In this document: in pieces, positions 33,883-43,725 of the stretch | How the letters are laid out: every line of letters begins with the position of its first letter | Position numbering within the stretch: position 1 is the stretch's first letter | Assembly: GCF_003696315.1 (NCBI RefSeq) | Contig: NZ_RFFN01000002.1 | Span: forward strand, 213,598-277,597 | Direction: 5' to 3' | Length of the DNA: 64,000 nt | Source of the DNA: Pseudomonas songnenensis | GTDB taxonomy: Bacteria > Pseudomonadota > Gammaproteobacteria > Pseudomonadales > Pseudomonadaceae | The notes under the pieces: generated by a model | Seen by the model: only the letters and a program-made list of their open reading frames with translations | Told to the model about the DNA's origin: nothing | Database searches by the model: none | Position numbers and translations under genes: made by a program

Positions 33883-35502
33883 ATGATGCAGCAACTGACT
33901 ATCCGAGCCCGCCTGTTGATTCTGGTCGGGGCCATGCTCTCGGCGTGCCTGGTCATCGGCCTGACCGGGCTGAATGCGCAGCAGCGCAGCGTCGCAGGCC
34001 TCAACACTGTCTATCTCGACCGTGTCGTACCGCTGCGAGACCTCAAGCTGATCGCTGATCTGTATGCGGTGAAGATCGTCGATACCACGCATAAGACGCG
34101 AAGCGGCATGCTCACCTACGGACAGGCGCGTGATGATGTGCGTAATGCACGCGGCGAGATTCGTCGTCTCTGGGGCGACTTCATGAGCACCAAGCTGATC
34201 GAAGCCGAACGCCGGGTGGCTACTCACCTGGAGGGTTTAATGAAAGCTGCCGACGCTCCGCTGGACGATCTTGAGCGCATTCTCGACCGCCACAGCGAGA
34301 AGCGCCTGGCCGCGTTCGTCATCAATGATCTGTATCCGTTGATCGACCCCATCTCCGAAGGCTTCAGCGAGCTGATTCATCTGCAACTGGGCGAAGCCAA
34401 GGCCGAATACGACGAGGCGTTGGCGCTGTACGAGCGCAACCGGGTGCTGAATATCGGCCTGTTGCTGGCACTGCTGATTGGCGGGGGGCTGTTCGCCATG
34501 GTCCTGCTGCGCAGCATCAGCCGGCCGCTGGAAGAGCTGAAGCAGGCAGCCGCATCGGTGGCGGCGGGTGATCTGAGCCGCACCATCGCGTGTCGCGGCA
34601 AGGATGAGATCACCGAGGTGCAGCAGTCGATCCGGCAGATGCAGCAAACCCTGCGCGATACGCTGCAGGATATCCAGGGCTCGGCCACCCAGCTGGCGTC
34701 GGCCGCCGAAGAGCTGCACGCGGTCACCCAGCACACCGCACAGGGCATCCATCAGCAGAACGAGGAAGTGCAGATGGCCGCCACCGCGGTCACCGAGATG
34801 TCCGCTGCGGTGGATGAAGTGGCGGGCAATGCCAACCGCACCTCGGATGCCTCGCGCGATGCCGAGACCGTGGCTGACGATGGACGCCGGCAGGTGACCG
34901 CCACGCGGCAGACCATTGACCAGCTAAGCGACAAGCTGCAGCAGACCGCCGGAACCGTGACCCGACTGGCCGAGGAGGCGGCGAGCATCGGCCTGGTGGT
35001 GGATGTGATTCGTGCGATCGCCGACCAGACCAACCTGCTGGCGCTCAACGCCGCCATCGAGGCGGCACGGGCCGGTGAGGCCGGGCGTGGTTTCGCGGTG
35101 GTCGCCGACGAGGTGCGCAACCTCGCGCAGCGCACCCAGAGTTCGACCCAGGAGATCGAGCGCATGATCGGCGCGATCCAGAGCGCGACCGAGCAATCGG
35201 TGCGCGACATGCAGCAGAGCAGTGAATTCGCCTCGCGCAGCCAGACCATGGCCGGCGAAGCGGATCAGGCGCTGGGGCTGATCGCCGAGCGGGTCGGGCA
35301 GATCAACGAGATGAACCTGGTCATCGCCAGCGCCGCCGAGGAGCAGGCACAGGTCGCGCGGGAAGTGGATCGCAACCTGGTGGCCATCCGCGACATCTCC
35401 GAGCAGAGCGCCACCGGCGCGCAGCAGACCTCGGTGGCCAGCGACGAGCTGGCGCGCCTGGCGACGCAGCTCAATCAGCTGGTCGGGCGCTTTCGTCTGT
35501 AA
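33883..35502 (+). CDS. Methyl-accepting chemotaxis protein (4HB-type sensor)
   Basis: 539 residues. TM1 ([20 protein letters not shown]) precedes a periplasmic four-helix-bundle-type sensor of about 160 residues ([32 protein letters not shown]), then TM2 ([19 protein letters not shown]), HAMP ([21 protein letters not shown]) and the signalling bundle. Its tip is [28 protein letters not shown] with [19 protein letters not shown]. Tandem ATGs make the start M1 or M2. No C-terminal tether pentapeptide. A sigma-28-type promoter upstream suggests it belongs to the flagellar late class. Ligand unknown. Confidence 0.95.
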   Translation: MMQQLTIRARLLILVGAMLSACLVIGLTGLNAQQRSVAGLNTVYLDRVVPLRDLKLIADLYAVKIVDTTHKTRSGMLTYGQARDDVRNARGEIRRLWGDFMSTKLIEAERRVATHLEGLMKAADAPLDDLERILDRHSEKRLAAFVINDLYPLIDPISEGFSELIHLQLGEAKAEYDEALALYERNRVLNIGLLLALLIGGGLFAMVLLRSISRPLEELKQAAASVAAGDLSRTIACRGKDEITEVQQSIRQMQQTLRDTLQDIQGSATQLASAAEELHAVTQHTAQGIHQQNEEVQMAATAVTEMSAAVDEVAGNANRTSDASRDAETVADDGRRQVTATRQTIDQLSDKLQQTAGTVTRLAEEAASIGLVVDVIRAIADQTNLLALNAAIEAARAGEAGRGFAVVADEVRNLAQRTQSSTQEIERMIGAIQSATEQSVRDMQQSSEFASRSQTMAGEADQALGLIAERVGQINEMNLVIASAAEEQAQVAREVDRNLVAIRDISEQSATGAQQTSVASDELARLATQLNQLVGRFRL

Positions 35503-35522
35503 GCGAGGAAGGGGACGGTTGA

Positions 35523-35558
35523 CGCGGTCGGGACATGCATTGTCGCAATCCGACCGCG
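35523..35558 (+). terminator. Hairpin after the chemoreceptor gene
   Basis: Outer 9-bp stem CGCGGTCGG / CCGACCGCG, with an inner GACA / TGTC pairing in the 18-base loop. It starts 20 bases after the MCP stop. No T tract. Confidence 0.5.
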
Positions 35559-35625
35559 AACCTGGCGGAACGAACGCATTCCTATGTACGGAGTTTCCCG
35601 ATCCGTAGTGAAACAGGAGTCGCGC

Positions 35626-36633
35626 GTGAAAACAGCCGTGTCCGCCCTGGCGCTTGCCGCCGGTCTATCCCTGAGCCTGCCACTGCTGGCCGAAAGCCGA
35701 GCGGCCTACGGTCCGCAGCTGGAAGGCTTCAGCTATCCGCATCCGCTCAAGCACTACCGTTTCGAATCCCAGGGCAAGGCGCTGGAAATGGCCTTCATGG
35801 ACATCGCGCCAAAGGGCAAGGCGAACGGCCGCACCGCGCTGTTGCTGCATGGCAAGAACTTCTGCGCGGCGACCTGGGAACGCACCCTCGAGGCGCTCAG
35901 CGAGGCTGGCTACCGGGTCATCGCCCCCGATCAGGTCGGTTTCTGCAGCTCGAGCAAGCCCGAGGGCTACCAGTTCAGCTTCGCCCAGCTGGCGCACAAC
36001 ACCCAGGCGTTGCTGGAGCAGGAGAGTATCGAACAGGTGACGTTGATCGGTCATTCCATGGGCGGCATGCTGGCGGCGCGGCTGGCGCTGAACTATCCGC
36101 AACGGGTCGAGCAGCTGGTGCTGGTCAACCCCATCGGCCTCGAAGACTGGCAGGCCGAGGGCGTGCCCTACGCCTCCATCGATCAGCTCTACCAGTCGGA
36201 ACTCAAGACCGATTTCGACAGCATCAAGGCCTACCAGCAGAAGTTCTACTACAACGGCAACTGGAAGCCGGAGTACGACCGCTGGGTGGAAATGCTCGCC
36301 GGGATGTATGCCGGAAAGGGCAAGGAGCGGGTGGCCTGGAATCAGGCGCAGACCTCGGAGATGGTCTTCACCCAGCCGGTGATCCACGAGTTTCCCCGCA
36401 TCAGCACACCGACACTGCTGCTGATCGGCGGCCTGGACCGCACCGCGCCGGGTGCCAACCGGGCGCCGGGCGAGGTCGCCAAACGCCTGGGCAACTACCC
36501 CGAGCTGGGCCGACAGGCGGCGGCGATGATTCCGGATGCCAAGCTGGTGGCCTTCCCCGATCTGGGGCACTCGCCCCAGGTCGAGGCGCCGGAAGAATTT
36601 CACCGTGCCTTGCTCGAAGGATTGCAGCGTTGA
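35626..36633 (+). CDS. Exported alpha/beta hydrolase
   Basis: 335 residues from the GTG at 35626, which has AGGAG 8 bases upstream; the longer frame from an ATG at 35584 lacks a good SD. A Sec signal peptide (VKTAVSALALAAGLSLSLPLLAES) leads to a hydrolase with oxyanion HGKNFCAATWE, nucleophile Ser in LIGHSMGGMLAA, Asp in LIGGLDRTAPG and His in DLGHSPQVEAP. Likely periplasmic esterase or peptidase-like; substrate unknown. It resembles haloperoxidase/proline-iminopeptidase-like members in motif wording. Confidence 0.87.
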   Translation: MKTAVSALALAAGLSLSLPLLAESRAAYGPQLEGFSYPHPLKHYRFESQGKALEMAFMDIAPKGKANGRTALLLHGKNFCAATWERTLEALSEAGYRVIAPDQVGFCSSSKPEGYQFSFAQLAHNTQALLEQESIEQVTLIGHSMGGMLAARLALNYPQRVEQLVLVNPIGLEDWQAEGVPYASIDQLYQSELKTDFDSIKAYQQKFYYNGNWKPEYDRWVEMLAGMYAGKGKERVAWNQAQTSEMVFTQPVIHEFPRISTPTLLLIGGLDRTAPGANRAPGEVAKRLGNYPELGRQAAAMIPDAKLVAFPDLGHSPQVEAPEEFHRALLEGLQR

Positions 36634-36659
36634 GCGATACAGCTGAGTCGCCGGATGGC

Positions 36660-38018
36660 TTATCTCAGCAGATGCACCGCCAGGCCGGCCACAGCGCAGG
36701 CCAGCAACACCTGGATCACGCCACGCTTGTAGCGGAACAGCGCCACGGCTGCACCTAGCGCGATCATCGCCGAGGGCCAGTCGAATCTGCCGGCGAAGCC
36801 CTCTGGCCAGAGCACGTGGTAGCCGAAGAACAGCGCCAGGTTGACGATCACGCCGACCACCGCGGCCGTGATTGCGGTGAGCGGGGCGGTGAACTTGAGC
36901 TGGCCGTGAGTCGACTCCACCACGGGGCCTCCGGCCAGAATGAACAGGAACGACGGCAGAAAGGTGAACCAAGTGACCAGACACGCTGCGAGGGCGCCGG
37001 CGGCAAATGCCTGGTCGGCAGCGAAGACCGGCTGCACGTAGGCGCCGACGAAGCCGACGAAGGCCACCACCATGATCAGCGGGCCGGGCGTGGTTTCGCC
37101 CAGCGCCAAGCCATCGATCATCTGAGTCGGGGTCAGCCAGGCGTAGTGCCCGACTGCACCCTGATAGACATAGGGCAGCACCGCATAGGCGCCACCGAAG
37201 GTCAGCAGCGCGGCCTTGGTGAAGAACCAGCTCATCTGGGTGAGTGTGCCGCCCCAGCCGAACAGCGCCATCAGCAGCGCCATCGGCAGTATCCAGAGCA
37301 CTGCGCCGATGCCGAGCAGCGCGATCAGGCGAGGCCAACGAAAGCGCGCATGGGCAGGTGGTGGGGTGTCGTCATCGATCACCGCCGGGCCATAGGATTT
37401 GTCCGCCGCCGCATGGCCACCGCCAAGGTTGAACTGGCCGGGGGCGAAGCGTCCGCCCAGGTAGCCGACCAGGGCAGCCCCCAGCACGATGAGCGGGAAG
37501 GGCACGTTGAGCGCGAAGATCGCCACGAACGAGGCGCCGGCGATAGCCCACAGCCAGCCGTTCTTCAGTGCGCGCGAGCCGATGCGGTGGGCTGCATGCA
37601 GCACGATGGCGGTCACGGCCGGTTTGATGCCGTAGAAGATGCCGGCGACCAGCGACACCTCGCCGAAGACAAGGTAAATCCAGGACAGCAGGATGAGGAT
37701 CAGCAGCGACGGCAATACGAACAGCGCACCGGCGACGATTCCGCCCCAGCTGCGGTGAAGCAGCCAACCGATATAGGTCGCCAGTTGCTGCGCCTCCGGG
37801 CCGGGCAGCAGCATGCAGTAGTTGAGTGCGTGGAGAAAGCGCCGTTCGGAGATCCAGCGACGCCGCTCCACCAACTCCTGATGCATGATCGCGATCTGCC
37901 CGGCCGGGCCGCCGAAACTGATGAAGCCGAGCTTGAGCCAGAACAGCAGCGCCTGCCTGAAACTCACGGGCTCGCTACGCGGTTTTGCCGAGTCGGGTTG
38001 CATGCTGTTGTCATTCAT
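36660..38018 (-). CDS. chrA: Chromate transporter ChrA (two-domain)
   Basis: 452 residues from the ATG at 38018, overlapping the end of chrB by 8 bases. Two homologous CHR halves are visible: FISFGGPAGQIAIMHQELVERRRW... LLPGPEAQQLATYIGW in the first and LLTFGGAYAVLPYVYQGAV... GLALGETTPGPLIMVVAFVGF in the second, joined by a hydrophilic linker. About twelve helices. It exports chromate, driven by the proton gradient. It is the second gene of the chrBA operon and converges on the hydrolase gene with 26 bases between stops. Confidence 0.95.
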   Translation of the reverse strand: MNDNSMQPDSAKPRSEPVSFRQALLFWLKLGFISFGGPAGQIAIMHQELVERRRWISERRFLHALNYCMLLPGPEAQQLATYIGWLLHRSWGGIVAGALFVLPSLLILILLSWIYLVFGEVSLVAGIFYGIKPAVTAIVLHAAHRIGSRALKNGWLWAIAGASFVAIFALNVPFPLIVLGAALVGYLGGRFAPGQFNLGGGHAAADKSYGPAVIDDDTPPPAHARFRWPRLIALLGIGAVLWILPMALLMALFGWGGTLTQMSWFFTKAALLTFGGAYAVLPYVYQGAVGHYAWLTPTQMIDGLALGETTPGPLIMVVAFVGFVGAYVQPVFAADQAFAAGALAACLVTWFTFLPSFLFILAGGPVVESTHGQLKFTAPLTAITAAVVGVIVNLALFFGYHVLWPEGFAGRFDWPSAMIALGAAVALFRYKRGVIQVLLACAVAGLAVHLLR

Positions 38019-38955
38019 CGGTCTGCGTTTCCACGGCAAAGGCCGCCAGCAATCCATCGAAGATGGCGCAGGCGGCGTCCAGTAATTCGTCGTCGCTTTC
38101 CAGGCTGGCGCGCAGGCCGGCCAGCACTCGCTCCACGCCCGCGGCTTCGGCAGGCTGGGTGCCGCCGATGTCGAGGTAGTGCACAACAGCGGCCACTCGG
38201 TCGAGCCCGGGCGCCGCCAGGGAGAAGCTGGCCTGAATGGTTTCGAAAGTGACGCGGTCGCCGACATGGCTGAAGCGCGCGCCATCGAAATCAAAGCCCA
38301 GTGCCTCGCTCGGGCAGGCTTCGGGCGTCGGTAACCAGAGGATGCGTGCCGCGGGGTCGATAAAGCGCCTGATCAACCAGGCGCTGGCCAGGCGGTCGAC
38401 CCAGGGTCGGCAACGGGTGGCCCATGTGCGTCCCTTGAACTCGTGCAACGACAGCCGCTCCAGCGCCTGTTCCTGTCTGCTCGGCTCGTCGCGTGAAAGC
38501 GCCCGGCTGATGGCCAGTTCTAGCTCGCGCAGTCTGGCGTCGGCCTGCTGCTGCGCCGCATCCGGGAAAAAGTCGATCTCCGTGAGTTGGGCGTAGGCCT
38601 TGCGCAACTTGCGCGCCTGGCGCGTCAGCGACAGCGCGGTTTCCGGCGTGACCTGGATGAGCTGAGCATCGGCCTCGGCACGCAGACTGGCGTACTCCGA
38701 CGCTCTGGAAAACAGTGAGACGAAGCGCTCGCCCTGGGGATCGCACACCGGCAAAACGCAGGCATAACCCTCGCCGCCAAGGATGTCGCGCTCGACGCGG
38801 GACATGCTTTCGCGACATGCCGGCTGATCTGGTAGTAGGTAGACGCCGTCGCGCAATACCGCAGCGCCGGCGGCCTTCAGTGCTCGCCAGGCGCGCATGC
38901 GTTCTGCGGCATTCGATGTCGGCAAAGCCAATATCAAACAGAGCCAATGGGTCAC
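38011..38955 (-). CDS. chrB: Chromate resistance protein ChrB
   Basis: 314 residues from the GTG at 38955 (THWLCLILALPTSN is the conserved N-terminus); a TTG at 38973 is the alternative. An N-terminal ChrB domain (RMRAWRALKAAGAAVLRDGVYLLP, ADAQLIQVTPE) is followed by the C-terminal domain KGRTWATRCRPWVDRLASAWLIRRFIDP... FDFDGARFSHVGDRVTFE, which has the Cys-His metal-type residues of the family. ChrB acts as a chromate-responsive regulator of chrA in other bacteria. A perfect 10-bp inverted repeat directly abuts its start. Confidence 0.92.
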   Translation of the reverse strand: MTHWLCLILALPTSNAAERMRAWRALKAAGAAVLRDGVYLLPDQPACRESMSRVERDILGGEGYACVLPVCDPQGERFVSLFSRASEYASLRAEADAQLIQVTPETALSLTRQARKLRKAYAQLTEIDFFPDAAQQQADARLRELELAISRALSRDEPSRQEQALERLSLHEFKGRTWATRCRPWVDRLASAWLIRRFIDPAARILWLPTPEACPSEALGFDFDGARFSHVGDRVTFETIQASFSLAAPGLDRVAAVVHYLDIGGTQPAEAAGVERVLAGLRASLESDDELLDAACAIFDGLLAAFAVETQTDE

Positions 38956-38991
38956 TGTAGAGTTCTCACGCAAATGTGTTCGAACTCTACA
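38956..38991 (-). promoter_or_regulatory. Inverted repeat abutting the chrB start
   Basis: Perfect 10-base arms TGTAGAGTTC (38956-38965) and GAACTCTACA (38982-38991) with a 16-base spacer. It ends at the base next to the GTG. It could be an operator for ChrB autoregulation or an mRNA hairpin over the ribosome site. Confidence 0.6.
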
Positions 38992-39028
38992 TCACTTATC
39001 GATAGGCAGCAGCGTATTGCTGTCGAAT

Positions 39029-39955
39029 CTAACCGCGCCGGGAGACTTCGATAGACGGCTGCGTGCCGGATTCCAGCAGTGCCTGCAACGCACGACCATA
39101 GGCGCCGAGCGCCACGCGCAGGCTGTTGTTGTGGGTGGCTCCCTCGACCAGCAGCAACTGTTTGGGCTGGCGCGCGGCCTCATACAGTTGCTCGCTGAAG
39201 CGCGGCGGCACATAGCGGTCGTCGGTGCCGTGCACCACCAGCAGTGGCATGCCGATGCGGCCGATCTTGTTCAGCGAGTCGAATTTCTGCGACAGCAGCC
39301 AGCGCACCGGCAGCGTGGTGTCCGATACCACGGTCGCCACGTCGGCCAGTGAGGTGAAGGTCGACTCGATGATCAGCGCGCGCGCCTCGGCGGGTGTTTC
39401 GTCGCGTTCGGCCTGCTGGCCCAGCTCCGCCGCCAGGTCGACCGCCACCGCGCCGCCGAGGGAATGACCGTAGATGAAGCGCTTGCTGGCGTCCGGCTGC
39501 AATTCCTTCAGGCGTTCCCAGCCGATGCGCGCGTCGGCATAGACGCTGCGTTCCGACGGCAGCTCGCCAAGGCTCTGGCCAAAGCCGCGGTAGTCGATGG
39601 CCAGCACCGAAAAGCCCAGGGCGCGCAGTTGCTCCAGGCGGAACAGGTGGCCGGTGAGGTTCCAGCGTACACCGTGCAGGTAGAGCAATGCCGGTGCGTC
39701 GGCTTCGGCGGCCGGCCACCACCAGGCGTGGATGTTCTGCTCGTCGCCGAACGCCGAATCGGTAAGCTGCAACTCTTCGATGCCGCGCGGCAGGCCACTG
39801 AACCAGGACGCAGTGCCCGGCTCGATGCGGAACACCAGCTCGCGCTCCTTCTGTTCGAGCACCGAACAGCCCACCGGCAGGCCGACGGCGAACAGGGCGA
39901 TGAGCAACAGGCAGAGCCGCCGGGCTTTGCTGCGGAACAGGAAGAAGCGCTGCAA
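39029..39955 (-). CDS. Alpha/beta hydrolase lipoprotein (BEM46/Bud46-like)
   Basis: 308 residues; the only start in frame is TTG at 39955, so the start is uncertain. The hydrophobic leader ends in lipobox LPVGC, indicating lipidation. The hydrolase shows oxyanion YLHGVRWN, AIDYRGFGQS, nucleophile Ser in YGHSLGGAVAV, Asp in HGTDDRYVPP and His in GATHNNS. The DUF-like WWWPAAEAD segment before the core is typical of BEM46-type enzymes. Probably an envelope esterase. It is on the minus strand after chrB. Confidence 0.82.
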   Translation of the reverse strand: MQRFFLFRSKARRLCLLLIALFAVGLPVGCSVLEQKERELVFRIEPGTASWFSGLPRGIEELQLTDSAFGDEQNIHAWWWPAAEADAPALLYLHGVRWNLTGHLFRLEQLRALGFSVLAIDYRGFGQSLGELPSERSVYADARIGWERLKELQPDASKRFIYGHSLGGAVAVDLAAELGQQAERDETPAEARALIIESTFTSLADVATVVSDTTLPVRWLLSQKFDSLNKIGRIGMPLLVVHGTDDRYVPPRFSEQLYEAARQPKQLLLVEGATHNNSLRVALGAYGRALQALLESGTQPSIEVSRRG

Positions 39956-40071
39956 GGTCAGGGTCTCGAATCAGGGGCTATGAATAGGACCCGCTTGCCG
40001 AATGATCTGCAAGACGGCCCCGTGTCTCACTGATTACTGCATGTTGCGCGCCAGGGGGGCGGTCGTCGGAG

Positions 40072-41298
40072 TCAGGAGCAGCAGGCCGCTGGCTCCGCCT
40101 CGGCTTCCCGCACTGCGCGCTCGATTTTCCAGGCCCAGGCGAACACCAGCAGGCCCCCTACGGCGGTAGCGGCGCCGATATAGCCGGTGGACGTCCAGCC
40201 AAAACCGGCGGTGATCGCCAGGCCGCCCAGCCAGGGCCCAAGCGCATTGGCGACGTTGAACGCGGCGTGGTTGGAGGCGGCTGCAAGGGTCTGGGCATCC
40301 GCGGCGACGTCCATCAGATGGGTCTGCAGAGCGGGCGACAGCGAGACCATGGTGCCCACCGCGAACACCGCCGGAAAGATCGTCCACACGGAGTGCGCGG
40401 CCAGCGGGAATACCAGCAGCACCAGCGCGCTCCACAGCAAGAGCCAGGCGACCGCCTTGAAGCGCAGCTTGTCGAACAGCCAGCCGCCGACCAGGTTGCC
40501 GACGATGCCGCCAAGGCCGAAGGCGGCGAGGGCGAACGGAATCCAGCCGGCACTGACGCCAGTGACTTCCAGTAGCGTGGGCGCCATGTAGCTGAACACA
40601 CAGAACATCCCGGCGAAACCGATCGAGCTGATCGCCAGCGCCAGCCAGACCTGCGGCCGGTTGAACGCGCGGATTTCGTGCAACGGACTGTTGCGCGGCT
40701 CGTCGCGGTTCAGCGGCAGGAACAGCGCCACCAGCAAGACCGTTAGCAGGGCGATGGCGCCAACCAAGGCAAAGGCATAGCGCCAGCTCAGCCATTGCCC
40801 GAGCCAGGTGGCCAGCGGATTGCCGATCAGGATCGCCACGGTCAGGCCCATCAGCACTCGGGCCACGGCTTGGGCGCGCTTGTCCGGCGGTACCATGGAG
40901 GCGGCCACCAGCATTGCCACGCCGAAATACGCGCCGTGAGGCAGGCCGGTGATAAAGCGGAAAATCATCAGCGTCGAGTAGTCCGGCGCCAGGGCGCTGG
41001 CGAAATTGCCCAGAGCGAAGAAACCCATCAGCAACAGCAGCAGGTGCCGGCGGAACAGCCGTGAGCCGAGGATCGCCAGCAAGGGTGCACCCACCACCAC
41101 GCCCAGTGCGTAGGTGCTGATCACGTTGCCGACCTGGGGTTCGCTGATGCCCAGCCCTTCGGCGACGTTAGGCATCAGCCCCATGATGGCGAACTCGCCG
41201 GTGCCGATGGCGAAACCGCCCATGGCCAGCGCCAGCTCGAGCAGCAGCACGGCGCGGGCGGAAAGGGGCGGGGTCGCTGCGGTGGCTGGCGCCGTCAT
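40072..41298 (-). CDS. MFS transporter (DHA1/AraJ-like)
   Basis: 408 residues from the ATG at 41298 with GAGGT upstream; the longer frame has a non-coding lead. Twelve helices are visible. GGFAIGTGEFAIMGLMPNVAEGLG and TYALGVVVGAPLLAILGSRLFRR carry the DHA1 motif A region. It most resembles arabinose-efflux permease (AraJ/YdhP) transporters, which export sugars or drugs. The C-terminus ends AEAEPAACCS. It is divergent from an MCP gene over a 359-base region containing two palindromes. Confidence 0.88.
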   Translation of the reverse strand: MTAPATAATPPLSARAVLLLELALAMGGFAIGTGEFAIMGLMPNVAEGLGISEPQVGNVISTYALGVVVGAPLLAILGSRLFRRHLLLLLMGFFALGNFASALAPDYSTLMIFRFITGLPHGAYFGVAMLVAASMVPPDKRAQAVARVLMGLTVAILIGNPLATWLGQWLSWRYAFALVGAIALLTVLLVALFLPLNRDEPRNSPLHEIRAFNRPQVWLALAISSIGFAGMFCVFSYMAPTLLEVTGVSAGWIPFALAAFGLGGIVGNLVGGWLFDKLRFKAVAWLLLWSALVLLVFPLAAHSVWTIFPAVFAVGTMVSLSPALQTHLMDVAADAQTLAAASNHAAFNVANALGPWLGGLAITAGFGWTSTGYIGAATAVGGLLVFAWAWKIERAVREAEAEPAACCS

Positions 41299-41451
41299 GG
41301 ATACCTCGTCTCGTCGAAAGGGGGCGGCATTATTCACGCTTGCGGGCTCCGGTAAAGCCCTACCGCCGAAGAAGGACAAACACAGGGAGGTGGGATTGCA
41401 TCGAAGCAGCGGAGTTCGTCCGTCATGACGAAAAGCGTTGAGCGCTTCGGC

Positions 41452-41463
41452 ATCCAATTGGAT
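41452..41463. promoter_or_regulatory. Perfect palindrome ATCCAATTGGAT
   Basis: 12-base perfect inverted repeat 154 bases upstream of the MFS start and about 195 upstream of the MCP start. Possible operator; no regulator nearby. Confidence 0.35.
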
Positions 41464-41569
41464 TTACGGCTGAGTGGCGTCGATTTTTTGGCCTCCGATC
41501 TTGATTATGGTCAGGGTGACCGCCGGGTCGGATCCGTATTTTGCGCGGCACATCTCATATCGATTTGAT

Positions 41570-41581
41570 CGCTCGCGAGCG
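41570..41581. promoter_or_regulatory. Perfect palindrome CGCTCGCGAGCG
   Basis: 12-base perfect inverted repeat about 77 bases before the MCP start. Self-complementary; could be an operator or chance in GC-rich DNA. Confidence 0.25.
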
Positions 41582-41657
41582 TCCGTCCGCCGTCCGCGTC
41601 CGGGTGCCATGAAATCGATCAGCCTCTGCAGCACCTCGCATCGTTCAGGAATGCACC

Positions 41658-43679
41658 ATGAAACTCCTGTTTTCCCCAGCCGAACTGCTGATGAACCGTC
41701 TCAACTATCCGAGCAAGTTCGCTCTGATCGGCTTGTTGGTGTTTCTCGCCTTCGCCAGCCTGATGTGGACCATCGCCAGCCAGCTCAACCGCACCATCGA
41801 GCGTGCCGAGAACGAGCTGGTGGCGTCCGCCCTGGCGCGGCCACTGTCCAAGCTCGTCGAATTGACCCAGCAGCACCGCGGCGTTTCGGCGATGTTGCTG
41901 GGCGGCAACGCGGCGATGGCGGATCGTCGAACCGCATTGCAAGCCAGCGTCGATGCGGCCGTGGCGGAAATGAACCGCACGTTGGCCGATGACAAGCGCG
42001 CCATGCGCGAATGGCAGGACATCAGCCGCGGCTGGGACCAGATCAAGCGCAGCGTGCAGGGCTGGTCGCAGCCGCAGAGCTATCAGGCGCATACCGCACT
42101 GATCGGTGAGCTGCTGAATTTCCAGACGCTAATCTCCGATGCCTATGGCCTGACGTTCGATCCGGAACCGCAGACCTATTACCTGATGACCACCGCAGTC
42201 AACCGCCTGCCGTTTCTGATCGAGCGACTCGGCCGCCTGCGCGGCAGCGCCTCGGCGATGCTCGCCAGGGGCGAAATCAGCGACGAGCAGCGCACCGTGC
42301 TGATCGTCATCACCGAGGAGATCCGCTCGGCCACGGTGGAGATGGAACGCAGCATGGAAAAGGTCATCGCCCAGCGACCAGAGCTGCAGACACAGCTCAA
42401 TCGCGCGGTGGCGACGCTGCGTGAGCGTGGCGAAGCGGTCGACCGTGTGGTGCAGGGCATGGTGGTGCGTGGTGATTTCACTAGCACCTCGTCGGCGCAG
42501 TTCTTCGACATGACCACCGACGCGATCGGCATCGCCTATACGCAGATGTACGACGTGCTGCTGCCGAGTCTGGACCAGCTGCTGCAGCAGCGCATCGACG
42601 ACGCGCGGCAGATGCTGCATGGCAACCTCGCCATGCTGCTGGTGGTGCTGGCGGTGATCGGTTATCTCTCAGTCGGCGCCTATCTGTCGGTGATGACCAG
42701 CATTCGCAGCCTGCGCGACGGCAGCGAGCGGCTCGCCGCCGGCGATCTCACCGCGCATATCCAGCTCGCTGCGCGGGACGAGCTGCGCTACGTTGCCGGA
42801 AGTTTCAATGACATGGCCGAGGCCATGCGCCAGTTGATCGGCAGCATCAAGAGCAACTCCGACCACGTCGCCGACTCGGCGCGCAGCCTGGCGACCGCGT
42901 CGGGGCAGATTCATGTCGCCTCGCAATGCCAGAGCGATGCGGCATCGAGCATGGCGGCTGCGGTGGAGCAGATGACCGTCGGCATCGAGAGCATTGCACG
43001 CAACGCGGGCGAGGCCGATGCGCTGGCCAATCGCTCCGGCGAACTGTCGCGTCAGGGGGGCGAGATCGTTGCCGCAGTGGTCGATGAAATCAGCCAGATC
43101 GCCATATCCGTTGGCGACTCGGCGCGTACCGTCGCCGAGCTGGGCGAGCGTTCCGGGCAGATATCGGCCATCGTCGGGGTGATCGGCGATATCGCGGCGC
43201 AAACCAACCTGCTGGCGCTGAATGCGGCAATCGAAGCGGCGCGGGCGGGCGATCAGGGGCGTGGTTTTGCGGTGGTGGCCGACGAGGTGCGCAAGCTGGC
43301 CGAACGCACGGCCAACTCCACCAAGGAGATCGCGCAGATGGTTTCGGCCATTCAGCAGGGCACCGAGGGCGCGGTGCAAGGCATGGAGCAGGGCGTTGCC
43401 AAGGTCAACGAGGGGGTCGCACGTGCGCAGCGCGCCGGCGAAGCCATGGGCGGCATCCGCGAGGCGGCCAATCAGGTGTTGTCGACGGTCGCGGAGATTT
43501 CCAATGCCCTGCGTGAGCAGAGCGCGGCATCGGCGGAAATCGCGCAGCAGGTGTCAACCATCGCGCGCATGGCCGAGGAAAACGGCGAAGCGGTGGGCAC
43601 CAACCACCATACTGCCAGCCGACTCAGCGACCTGGCCGGCACCCTGCTGGACAACGTCAGCCGCTTCAAGGCGAGTTGA
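41658..43679 (+). CDS. Methyl-accepting chemotaxis protein with NIT-like sensor
   Basis: 673 residues, AGGAATGCACC before the ATG. TM1 ([20 protein letters not shown]) is followed by a long periplasmic sensor of about 270 residues whose start ([30 protein letters not shown]) resembles the NIT nitrate/nitrite-sensing helical domain. TM2 ([21 protein letters not shown]), HAMP ([18 protein letters not shown]) and the signalling bundle ([36 protein letters not shown]) follow. The end, [11 protein letters not shown], has no tether. The ligand is unknown; nitrate-type sensing is only a hint from the domain. Confidence 0.95.
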   Translation: MKLLFSPAELLMNRLNYPSKFALIGLLVFLAFASLMWTIASQLNRTIERAENELVASALARPLSKLVELTQQHRGVSAMLLGGNAAMADRRTALQASVDAAVAEMNRTLADDKRAMREWQDISRGWDQIKRSVQGWSQPQSYQAHTALIGELLNFQTLISDAYGLTFDPEPQTYYLMTTAVNRLPFLIERLGRLRGSASAMLARGEISDEQRTVLIVITEEIRSATVEMERSMEKVIAQRPELQTQLNRAVATLRERGEAVDRVVQGMVVRGDFTSTSSAQFFDMTTDAIGIAYTQMYDVLLPSLDQLLQQRIDDARQMLHGNLAMLLVVLAVIGYLSVGAYLSVMTSIRSLRDGSERLAAGDLTAHIQLAARDELRYVAGSFNDMAEAMRQLIGSIKSNSDHVADSARSLATASGQIHVASQCQSDAASSMAAAVEQMTVGIESIARNAGEADALANRSGELSRQGGEIVAAVVDEISQIAISVGDSARTVAELGERSGQISAIVGVIGDIAAQTNLLALNAAIEAARAGDQGRGFAVVADEVRKLAERTANSTKEIAQMVSAIQQGTEGAVQGMEQGVAKVNEGVARAQRAGEAMGGIREAANQVLSTVAEISNALREQSAASAEIAQQVSTIARMAEENGEAVGTNHHTASRLSDLAGTLLDNVSRFKAS

Positions 43680-43693
43680 GTATCCGTTCGGAG

Positions 43694-43715
43694 GACGGCG
43701 CCACTTGGCGCCGTC
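43694..43715. terminator. Bidirectional terminator between MCP and SLC13 genes
   Basis: Perfect 9-bp stem GACGGCGCC / GGCGCCGTC with tetraloop ACTT between convergent genes. Confidence 0.65.
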
Positions 43716-43725
43716 AGTTGGCCAG

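Larger units (their letters stand above)
41299..41657. other. 359-base divergent intergenic region (MFS / MCP)
   Basis: No gene. It contains two perfect 12-bp palindromes (listed separately). I found no sigma-28 promoter for the MCP and no clear -35/-10 pair. Confidence 0.5.

Noticed and set aside
33871-33888. Five-codon leader frame (MEKNE) ending at the MCP start
   Set aside because: Too short to distinguish from chance; tandem ATG of the MCP explains the overlap.
36816-38252. 478-codon plus-strand frame opposite chrBA
   Set aside because: Gln/Arg-rich shadow of chrA and chrB.
41341-41370. TAAAG...GCCGA near 41353 as sigma-28 promoter for the second MCP
   Set aside because: Only 7 bases lie between TAAAG and GCCGA; the required spacing is 14.
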